DNA of 8,881 nucleotides from a bacterium. Its GTDB lineage: Bacteria; Latescibacterota; UBA2968; GCA-2709665. The DNA is taken from assembly GCA_027619145.1 (NCBI GenBank), contig JAQCGA010000131.1, positions 1-8,881 of the forward strand. The letters run 5' to 3'. A program made the position numbers and the translations under genes. Positions 1 to 5,497 of the stretch are shown piece by piece; the first letter of the stretch is position 1, and each line of letters opens with the position of its first letter. Below the pieces are notes generated by a model. The model was not told the origin of the DNA. It saw only the letters and a program-made list of their open reading frames with translations, and did no database searches.

Positions 1-27
1 CCGGATGTTGGGGCCGAGGTAGATTGA
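1..27 (+). CDS. Possible 3' tail of an upstream gene (last 8 codons)
   Basis: Frame 1 reads PDVGAEVD and then TGA at 25-27. This is 32 bases before the ATG of the corrinoid protein, a normal spacing inside an operon. Eight residues are far too few to identify a family. By inference from the operon, the gene upstream could be the missing methyltetrahydrofolate-binding methyltransferase or another one-carbon enzyme, but nothing in these residues shows that. The tail could also be non-coding sequence. Confidence 0.25.
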   Translation, partial: PDVGAEVD

Positions 28-47
28 GGACACGGCCGTTTCAGGGT

Positions 48-55
48 GAGAGGGA
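48..55 (+). promoter_or_regulatory. Ribosome binding site deciding the start at 60
   Basis: GAGAGGGA lies 4 bases before ATG at 60. It supports that start over the in-frame TTG at 24, which would only add a low-quality 12-residue extension. Confidence 0.6.
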
Positions 56-59
56 ATTT

Positions 60-821
60 ATGGCGGAATTGAGTGAAATTCAGAATGAGTTTATCCGAAA
101 TGAAATTGAAGAGTTCCTGGAGCGAGAGGACGAGCGGGAACGGAACATAAACCTGTTCGCACGTGTAAATCCGAAGTTGCAGGATATTTCGGCGGCGTTG
201 ATTGACGGAGCCCATCATGTGGTGGATGAGATGACGAGGGAGGCGCTGGATTCGGGTATTGAGGCGCTGGAGGTGATGGATGACGGGCTGATTTTGGGTA
301 TGGGAATTGTGGGGATCAAGTTTCGGGAGAATTTCATTTTCGTACCGGAGGTGCTGGCCTGTGCGCGGGCAATGAAGGCGGGGATGAAACATATTGAACC
401 GATTTTGTCTGCGTCCGGCATTGAGCCGATCGGGACCGTAATTATGGGTACGGTGAAGGGAGATTTGCACGATATTGGTAAGAATTTGTGTATTATGATG
501 CTGGGTGGAGCGGGGTTTGTGGTGCACGACCTGGGGGTGGATACGTCGGAAGGTGAATTTATGGATGCGGTGGAAGAACACGGGGCGAAGGTGATTGGGA
601 TGTCTGCGCTGTTGACGACGACGATGCCGAATATGGGGAAGACGATTGAAGCGTTTATTGACGCGGATTTGCGGGAGGACGTAAAGTTTATGGTGGGCGG
701 CGCACCGGTTACACAGGAATTCGCGGACGATATGGGAGCAGATGGGTATGGGAAAGACGCCCTGGAATGTGTGGATCTGGCGAAGCGCCTTCTGAAAGAA
801 CTCAAGGAGGAGGCGCAGTAA
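60..821 (+). CDS. Corrinoid (cobalamin-binding) methyltransferase protein, MtbC/MetH-cap type
   Basis: This 253-residue cytoplasmic protein carries a methylcobamide and shuttles methyl groups between partner methyltransferases. Residues 1-30 are a highly charged, acidic helix. Residues about 31-120 form the helical cap (B12-binding_2 type), and about 125-245 form the Rossmann-like B12-binding domain. The base-off signature is clear: D135-x-H137-x-x-G140 inside GDLHDIGKN, so H137 should be the lower axial cobalt ligand. It is followed by SALLTTTMPNM (about 192-202) and GGAPVT (203-208), both typical of MtbC/MtaC/MetH corrinoid domains. ATG at 60 has a good ribosome binding site. The next gene starts 8 bases downstream. 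Family membership is secure; the methyl donor and acceptor are not. The neighbouring homocysteine methyltransferase and RACo-like activator point to a split methionine synthase, with methylamine- or methanol-type transfer as the alternative. Confidence 0.93.
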   Translation: MAELSEIQNEFIRNEIEEFLEREDERERNINLFARVNPKLQDISAALIDGAHHVVDEMTREALDSGIEALEVMDDGLILGMGIVGIKFRENFIFVPEVLACARAMKAGMKHIEPILSASGIEPIGTVIMGTVKGDLHDIGKNLCIMMLGGAGFVVHDLGVDTSEGEFMDAVEEHGAKVIGMSALLTTTMPNMGKTIEAFIDADLREDVKFMVGGAPVTQEFADDMGADGYGKDALECVDLAKRLLKELKEEAQ

Positions 822-829
822 GGAGCGGA

Positions 830-1144
830 ATGAACAAGATTGATAGAGCTGAATATCAGAAGCGGCTGGATCGGATTACGGAGATGTTCGCAGGGATGGT
901 GAAATACGCGGATGAGCTTTCTGTAAAGCGGTGCCCGTATAAGAACCGATTTAGCGAATGTACCGCGCAGTTCCGGTGCAGAAATCAGCAGGAACCTCGG
1001 CCCGAGGGCGAGTTGCTTACGTGTGGGCTGGAAGATGGGTTGGACTATCGGAGCGCCTGGGAGAGCAACCCGGAGGCACTTGAGAAGGCGAAGACGAAGA
1101 TTCGGGCACATAAGAAGGTGCGCCGGAAGAAGTCGGATGACTGA
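830..1144 (+). CDS. Small four-cysteine protein of unknown function, coupled to the corrinoid activator
   Basis: I do not recognise this 104-residue protein. ATG at 830 sits 9 bases after an AGGAG that overlaps the end of the corrinoid gene; an upstream in-frame start would run into that gene. Residues 1-30 look helical. Four cysteines follow, C35, C44, C50 and C65, spaced C-x8-C-x5-C-x14-C in a basic segment containing KRCPYKNRFSEC and AQFRCRNQ. This would suit a zinc or iron-sulfur site. The C-terminus (about 85-104) is very basic (KAKTKIRAHKKVRRKKSDD). There is no signal peptide or membrane segment. Its last 8 bases overlap the start of the activator gene, implying translational coupling. 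By inference it may help maturation, electron delivery or docking of the corrinoid protein and its activator. The same cysteines could instead be structural. Confidence 0.82.
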   Translation: MNKIDRAEYQKRLDRITEMFAGMVKYADELSVKRCPYKNRFSECTAQFRCRNQQEPRPEGELLTCGLEDGLDYRSAWESNPEALEKAKTKIRAHKKVRRKKSDD

Positions 1145-2783
1145 GGGTATGGGTAAGATTTCTTACGATGGGAAGATGCAGGAGCTGGTTGCAGGCAAAA
1201 CGATGTTCGATTTTGCCGATGAGCTGGCGGTGCAGGTGCCCACGTCCTGCGGGCGTACAGGGCATTGTCACGAGTGCATCGTAGAGGTCCGGAAAGGGAT
1301 GGAGGCGCTGGCACCTCGAACAGAGGCGGAGTCGTTTTTGCGCGGAGACTACCGGCTGGCCTGCCAGGCGTCGGTGCAGGATGTGGGGATTGAGGTTGAA
1401 TTTGCACCGCTCCGCCGGAAGCCGAAAATTCTTTCGTTGCACGATGAGAAGCCCGTTGAATTGGCCCCTCTGGTTACACGCCAGGGGGATGTTGTTTTGT
1501 ACGATGGAGAAGAGGTGGACCGGTACCGGGGGCATATCTACGGGATTGCAATGGATCTGGGGACCACAACGGTGGTGATGGACCTGGTAGACCTGGAGAC
1601 CGGGAAGAGTGTACACGTAAGTTCGTTTGAAAATCCGCAGCGGTTTGGCGGTAGCGATGTGATGCACCGGATTTCGTACGATGGAAAGTTTCCAGGCGAG
1701 TTACGTAAGGCCGTTGTGAATGCGGTGAATCACGAGATTCATGAGTTGGAAAAACGCTACGGATTTGTGCGACAGGAGATTTACGAGATTGTGGTTGCGG
1801 GCAATAGTACGATGCGCGATCTTTTGTTCAGGCTGGATGTGCAGGGGATTGGGCAGCGGCCGTACAAGTCCACGGTGGAGAACGAGTACCTGGCTGGAGA
1901 GCGGGAGACGACGGCGATTCTTCAGGGGACCCGGCGGTTGGGGTTGCGTGGAAATGCAAAGGCCCGAGTTTATGGATTGCCGCTGGTAGCCAGTCATGTG
2001 GGTGGAGATACGGCTGCGGATCTGGTGGCGATCGAAATGGCTTCGCAGGATGGCGTGGTGATGCTGGTGGATGTGGGGACGAATACGGAGGTGGTGGTAG
2101 GGCACGCGGGACGCCTGCTGGCAGCGTCCTGTCCGGCCGGGCCGGCGTTTGAGGGGGGTGGGGTGAAGTACGGGATGCCGGGGTATGACGGGGCGATTGA
2201 GTCGATTCGGATTGAAGACGGGAAGTTTGTGTGCAGCACAATTGGAGATGTTGCGCCGCAGGGGATCTGCGGGTCCGGGTTGATTGATTTGCTGGCGGAG
2301 TTGCGGCGACATGGGTTGATGCAACCGAAGGGGCAGTTTAAGGATCGGTCTTATGAAATGACGATTGTGCCAGAACACGGGATTACGTTTTCACGGGAAG
2401 ATGCGAGTAATCTGGCGCAGGCAAAGGCGGCCAATACCTGTGGGCAGTGGATTGCGATGCGGCATTTTGGTGTGGGGCCGGAGGATATCCAGAAGCTGTA
2501 TCTGGCGGGTGGGTTTGCGAATTATGTGGATGTGAAGAATGCCATTGAGATTGGGTTCCTGGCGCCAGTGGCGGAGGACCGAATTGTGAAGATTGGGAAT
2601 GCGGCGGTACAGGGTGCGCGGGAGGTGCTGTTGTCTCGTAAAAAGCGTACGGCGATTGAGGAACTGGTGAAGCAGGTTGAGCATATTGAATTGGAGACGA
2701 CGCCAGACTTTTTTGAGGTGTTCGTAGAAGGTTGTCAGTTTAAGCCAATGCCGGAGGCGTTTGTTGCGCCAGAGGTATCCTGA
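1137..2783 (+). CDS. RACo/RamA-like reductive activator of corrinoid proteins ([2Fe-2S] ferredoxin + ASKHA ATPase)
   Basis: This 548-residue protein should use ATP to drive one-electron reduction of inactive Co(II) corrinoid back to Co(I). Residues about 5-90 are a plant-type ferredoxin domain with C38-x5-C44-x2-C47 and a distant C76, the four [2Fe-2S] ligands. After a short linker comes a DUF4445/ASKHA domain: phosphate-1 loop D140-LGTTT, VAGNSTM (about 220-226), VDVGTNTE (311-318), CPAGPAFEGGG (332-342), ICGSGLIDLL (377-386) and LAGGFANY (456-463). Start choice: ATG 1137 has GGAAGAAG 4 bases upstream, whereas ATG 1149 has its purine stretch only 1 base away and a start at 1023 would lie deep inside the previous gene. 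At 548 residues it is somewhat shorter than the 600-plus I recall for acetogen RACo, mainly in the linker. The corrinoid gene two places upstream is the obvious client. Confidence 0.93.
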   Translation: MTEGMGKISYDGKMQELVAGKTMFDFADELAVQVPTSCGRTGHCHECIVEVRKGMEALAPRTEAESFLRGDYRLACQASVQDVGIEVEFAPLRRKPKILSLHDEKPVELAPLVTRQGDVVLYDGEEVDRYRGHIYGIAMDLGTTTVVMDLVDLETGKSVHVSSFENPQRFGGSDVMHRISYDGKFPGELRKAVVNAVNHEIHELEKRYGFVRQEIYEIVVAGNSTMRDLLFRLDVQGIGQRPYKSTVENEYLAGERETTAILQGTRRLGLRGNAKARVYGLPLVASHVGGDTAADLVAIEMASQDGVVMLVDVGTNTEVVVGHAGRLLAASCPAGPAFEGGGVKYGMPGYDGAIESIRIEDGKFVCSTIGDVAPQGICGSGLIDLLAELRRHGLMQPKGQFKDRSYEMTIVPEHGITFSREDASNLAQAKAANTCGQWIAMRHFGVGPEDIQKLYLAGGFANYVDVKNAIEIGFLAPVAEDRIVKIGNAAVQGAREVLLSRKKRTAIEELVKQVEHIELETTPDFFEVFVEGCQFKPMPEAFVAPEVS

Positions 2784-2806
2784 ACGATTTGAAGAGGGAG
2801 CGATTT

Positions 2807-3910
2807 ATGTCAGGTCAGAATTCGGAAACGCTGCTGGTGTACGTGGGAACGTATACGCGCAAAGAGGCCCACGTGGAGGGGAAGAGTCGGGGGATTCATA
2901 TTTACAGGATGGATTTGAGTTCGGGCAAGATGGCGTTTGTGAATACGTGTCCGGGTGTGGTGAATCCGTCGTTTCTGGATTTGCATCCGAATGGTGAATA
3001 TCTGTATTCGGTGAGCGAAGTGGCAGAAGCAGACGGAAAACCGGGTGGAGGGATCAGTGCGTTGTCGATTGATCCGGAGACCGGGGAGCTGACATTGTTG
3101 AATCAGCAGTCTTCGGTGGGACAGGGGCCGTGTTATGTGAGTGTGGAGGCTACAGGACGGTACGTGCTGGTGGCGAATTATGGTAGCGGGAGTGTGGCGA
3201 TGTTGCCAATTCGTCAAAATGGGGCGCTTGGAGAAGCGAGTGGCTTTGTGCAGCACGAGGGGTCCAGTGTAAATCCGAGTCGTCAGGCCGGTCCGCACGC
3301 GCATTCCATTTTGCCGGGTCCGGAGAATCGGTACGCGTTTGCGGCAGATCTGGGGCTGGATCAGATTGTGGCGTATGAGATGGATTTGGAAGCGGGGAAG
3401 TTGACGTCGGTTGAGCCTGCGAAAGCACAGGCGGGATGTGGACCGAGGCATTTCGATTTTCATCCCAATGGACGGTTCGCATATTTGATTAATGAGTTGA
3501 ACTCTACGACGATTGTATATGCGTATGACAGTTCGAACGGGTCGATGCGGGAGATTCAGACGATTTCCACGGTGCCTGAAGGGTACACGGAAACGAATTA
3601 TTGCGCGGATATCCACGTGGCACCGTCGGGCCGATTTGTGTATGGGTCAAACCGGGGGCACGATTCGATTGTAATTTTTAAGGTGGACGAAGAGACAGGT
3701 AAGCTGACGACCGTGGGGTACGAACCAACGCAGGGCGAGTACCCGCGTAATTTTGGGATTGATCCAACGGGGCAGTTTTTGTTGGCTGCGAATCAAAATT
3801 CGGATAGTATTGTGGTGTTCAGGGCTGATTCGGATTCGGGCACGTTGACTCCGACCGGCCAGGTGGTGGAAGCGCCCACGCCGGTTTGCGTAAAATTCCT
3901 GTCGCGGTAA
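2807..3910 (+). CDS. Lactonase-family seven-bladed beta-propeller protein (6-phosphogluconolactonase-like, PF10282 type)
   Basis: This 367-residue protein has no signal peptide. It begins with LLVYVGTYT (9-17), the usual first strand of the YbhE/Pgl propeller family. Blade-like repeats follow: FLDLHPNGEYLYSVSE (56-71), GPCYVSVEATGRYVLVANY (107-125), HAHSILPGPENRYAFAADLG (164-183), GPRHFDFHPNGRFAYLINE (212-230), ADIHVAPSGRFVYGSNRG (267-284), and YPRNFGIDPTGQFLLAANQ (312-330). Some family members hydrolyse 6-phosphogluconolactone and others act on different lactones, so the substrate is open. ATG 2807 has GAGGGAG upstream; the TTG at 2789 adds only six residues. It starts 23 bases after the activator gene, inside the corrinoid cluster, although no lactone step is known in methionine synthesis. 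It may be a passenger, or may act on a sugar or homoserine-type lactone. Confidence 0.9.
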   Translation: MSGQNSETLLVYVGTYTRKEAHVEGKSRGIHIYRMDLSSGKMAFVNTCPGVVNPSFLDLHPNGEYLYSVSEVAEADGKPGGGISALSIDPETGELTLLNQQSSVGQGPCYVSVEATGRYVLVANYGSGSVAMLPIRQNGALGEASGFVQHEGSSVNPSRQAGPHAHSILPGPENRYAFAADLGLDQIVAYEMDLEAGKLTSVEPAKAQAGCGPRHFDFHPNGRFAYLINELNSTTIVYAYDSSNGSMREIQTISTVPEGYTETNYCADIHVAPSGRFVYGSNRGHDSIVIFKVDEETGKLTTVGYEPTQGEYPRNFGIDPTGQFLLAANQNSDSIVVFRADSDSGTLTPTGQVVEAPTPVCVKFLSR

Positions 3911-3987
3911 ACGTTCTCTTGCGAGGGAAAGATGTTGGGTTTTACCTGGCAAGGCGAGAGCCGTTTCTCAGTATGTGAAAGGATTTC

Positions 3988-4986
3988 ATGAAATCATTTC
4001 TGGAAAGGCTGGAGGATCCTCGGCCCATTTTGTACGATGGTGGATTTGGATCGCAACTGTTTGCCCGGGGTGTGGAGTTGACGAATAGTACGCTGGCGAA
4101 TGAGTCACATCCGGACGATGTGGCGGCGGTGCACCTGTCGTATATTGAGGCAGGGGCAGAGGTGATTGGTACAAATACATTTGTAGCGTCGCCGTTGCAT
4201 TTAGAGATGGCGGGCAAGGAAGGGGCCGAGGCGGATCGGATTGTACGGTTGGCCGTTCGGCACGCAAAAGAAGCGGCGGAAAAGGGCGGGCGGGAAGTGT
4301 ATGTGGCAGGGTCGATTGGGCCATCGCCAGGTGCGATTGAGGCGGATGCGGGCGATACGGATTTTGGTATTGCCAATGAAAAGGTACGGGATGCGCATAC
4401 ACGGGTGATTGAAGCGCTGGCCGCTGAAGGGGTGGATTTTTTTTGTATTGAGACGATGTTTTCCGCGCGAGAAGCAGCTATGATTGTGGATATTGTGCGG
4501 AAGACGGGACTTCCGGCGGCTGTGAACTTGACGTATAAGTACACGAAGAATCGCCGCACTGGAGGGGTTCTGTACCGGACGGATTGGGGCGATACGCCAG
4601 AGTCAGTGTTGGATGTGTTGTCCGGTGGTGAGTACTCTGGAGGGGATGATTTGTTGCCATACGTACATGTGCTCGGGTTGAATTGTGGAGCGGAGTCTTT
4701 GCGGCCAGAACATACGGGGATGCCGTACGCGATTACCGGGATTCAGCAGACACGGGAAGCGCTGGAGGCGAAGGGGGTTGCGCAGAAGCGGTTGATGGCG
4801 TACCCGAATGCAGGGATCCCGAAGCTGGACCGGCAGACGCATCAGACAACGTATTCTCAAGTGCCGGAGGAGATGGCGGCGTATATTGGGGATTTGTTAA
4901 AAGAGGGAGCGCATCTGGTGGGTGGGTGTTGCGGTACAACCCCCGATCATATTCGGGCGTTTCGGCAGGCGATAGATTCTCAGTAA
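3988..4986 (+). CDS. Homocysteine S-methyltransferase family protein (zinc thiol-methyl acceptor module)
   Basis: The protein has 332 residues and covers a single (beta/alpha)8 Hcy-binding domain, equivalent to the N-terminal module of MetH or to BHMT/MmuM. It begins with ILYDGGFGSQLFARGVE (14-30) and has NESHPDDVAAVHLSYIEAGA (38-57), then GTNTF (61-65). The zinc ligands are visible as C233 in LGLNCG and C314-C315 in GGCCGTTP. It should bind homocysteine as a zinc thiolate and methylate it to methionine. The protein ends right after this domain, with no folate- or cobalamin-binding part, so it must take the methyl group from another protein or a small donor. The corrinoid protein upstream is the natural donor. 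An S-methylmethionine- or betaine-dependent enzyme remains possible. ATG 3988 has AAGGA upstream. The preceding gap is 77 bases, in which I see no convincing promoter. Confidence 0.92.
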   Translation: MKSFLERLEDPRPILYDGGFGSQLFARGVELTNSTLANESHPDDVAAVHLSYIEAGAEVIGTNTFVASPLHLEMAGKEGAEADRIVRLAVRHAKEAAEKGGREVYVAGSIGPSPGAIEADAGDTDFGIANEKVRDAHTRVIEALAAEGVDFFCIETMFSAREAAMIVDIVRKTGLPAAVNLTYKYTKNRRTGGVLYRTDWGDTPESVLDVLSGGEYSGGDDLLPYVHVLGLNCGAESLRPEHTGMPYAITGIQQTREALEAKGVAQKRLMAYPNAGIPKLDRQTHQTTYSQVPEEMAAYIGDLLKEGAHLVGGCCGTTPDHIRAFRQAIDSQ

Positions 4987-4992
4987 GGTTTT

Positions 4993-5000
4993 GGAGGTGA
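4993..5000 (+). promoter_or_regulatory. Strong ribosome binding site for the PF13769-like gene
   Basis: GGAGGTGA is a near-complete Shine-Dalgarno sequence 5 bases before ATG 5006. It fixes the start there rather than at the TTG of 4991, which overlaps the site itself. Confidence 0.75.
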
Positions 5001-5005
5001 CTGGT

Positions 5006-5275
5006 ATGGCGGTGTATCAGGTTTTATGCTGGGGAGAGATTCCCTCACAGGTTCGGGTGTTTGAGGGGAAGCGGCCGGTTTCGCGGCAAATGCCGGAGCG
5101 ATTTCAGTTGGAGATTGACCGGGTGGCAATGGCGAAGGGGCTGTTTGGGACAGATGCGTACCTGGACCAGTGGGAGTGGAGCAAAAAGGAGGAGCGTCCG
5201 GGTGATGCTGAAGAGGTGTTGGAGGCGCTGATCCGGGAACTGGAAGCGGCGTACGATGCGAAGGGGAGAGAGTGA
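5006..5275 (+). CDS. 'Virulence factor' family small protein (PF13769-like), probable corrinoid/methionine accessory
   Basis: This 89-residue cytoplasmic protein resembles the small family labelled 'Virulence factor' (PF13769). I recognise it from the pattern MPERFQLEIDRVAMAKGLFG (29-48), then TDAYLDQWEWSKKEERPGDA (49-68), then a C-terminal acidic helix ending EALIRELEAAY (73-83). The family name has no firm biochemical basis that I know of. From memory, relatives in alphaproteobacteria also sit beside corrinoid proteins, ASKHA activators, DUF1638 proteins and one-carbon enzymes, which fits this locus. It starts 19 bases after the homocysteine methyltransferase and is the last gene before the terminator. 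A single cysteine (C8) rules out a metal cluster of its own. It may be a scaffold or interaction partner, but that is inference. Confidence 0.8.
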   Translation: MAVYQVLCWGEIPSQVRVFEGKRPVSRQMPERFQLEIDRVAMAKGLFGTDAYLDQWEWSKKEERPGDAEEVLEALIRELEAAYDAKGRE

Positions 5276-5309
5276 TTGTAAATTACAAATTGTAGATTGC
5301 AAATTGCTG
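5275..5309 (+). repeat. Heptanucleotide tandem repeat, five units of ATTGYAR type
   Basis: Five consecutive 7-base units read ATTGTAA, ATTACAA, ATTGTAG, ATTGCAA and ATTGCTG. The first begins on the last base of the preceding stop codon. The tract is AT-rich against a GC-rich background. Similar 7-base-period tracts, which translate to runs like ICNLQ on the reverse strand, are widespread between genes in cyanobacteria and several uncultured phyla. The function is unknown. Units 1 and 2 include a small palindrome (TTGTAA-A-TTACAA). Confidence 0.7.
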
Positions 5310-5356
5310 GATATACACGATGTGGGTGGTCAGGGTAAGAAATTTGAGGTGTGTTG

Positions 5357-5388
5357 CCGGAACTCCAATGGGGTTCCGGTATTTTCTT
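5357..5388 (+). terminator. Rho-independent terminator of the corrinoid/methionine operon
   Basis: CCGGAACTCC pairs with GGGGTTCCGG across the 3-base loop AAT, giving ten pairs including one T-G wobble. The stem is followed by TATTTTCTT. It lies 82 bases after the last gene of the cluster and upstream of the sulfatase promoter, so it separates two units. Confidence 0.82.
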
Positions 5389-5407
5389 GTTCCTGCGATG
5401 GGATTGC

Positions 5408-5436
5408 TTGCGCGATTGGCTGTTCCGTGTTATCAT
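5408..5436 (+). promoter_or_regulatory. Sigma70-like promoter for the sulfatase-deacetylase unit
   Basis: TTGCGC (5408-5413) and TATCAT (5431-5436) are separated by exactly 17 bases, and TGT just before the -10 gives an extended -10 (TGn). Transcription would begin near 5443, leaving a leader of about 55 bases. Its position between the terminator and the sulfatase start supports it. I see no clear operator. Confidence 0.6.
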
Positions 5437-5497
5437 AGGGCATCGTTTGTTGGCCTGGGCATCACCTGTGTAAACATCAACCGTATCGGATGTATGT

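Noticed and set aside
1..59. Cobalamin or SAM riboswitch ahead of the corrinoid gene
   Set aside because: Only 59 bases are present, with no B12-box-like or SAM-box-like core. Any riboswitch would lie upstream of the window.
215..1111. Long reverse-strand open frame of 298 codons
   Set aside because: It lies opposite the corrinoid and four-Cys genes. Its translation is rich in Ser, Pro and Ile with no domain pattern, as expected of the complement of G-rich coding sequence.
1023..1136. N-terminal extension of the corrinoid activator
   Set aside because: It would overlap the four-Cys gene by over 100 bases, and its residues are Arg-rich without ferredoxin character. The ferredoxin domain is complete from 1137.
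2810..3616. Reverse-strand open frame of 268 codons under the propeller gene
   Set aside because: It is Arg/His/Ile-rich, without motifs, and fully antisense to a convincing propeller protein.
3911..3987. Possible internal promoter or hairpin in the 77-base gap before the homocysteine methyltransferase
   Set aside because: Only short imperfect pairings (GAGA with TCTC) and no -35/-10 pair at proper spacing could be seen.
3942..4559. Reverse-strand open frame of 205 codons under the homocysteine methyltransferase
   Set aside because: It is Ser/Ala-rich, antisense to a clear enzyme, and has no recognisable fold.
5277..5289. Palindrome TTGTAA-A-TTACAA as an operator
   Set aside because: It falls inside the heptamer repeat, downstream of the gene rather than near a promoter, and is explained by the repeat units.
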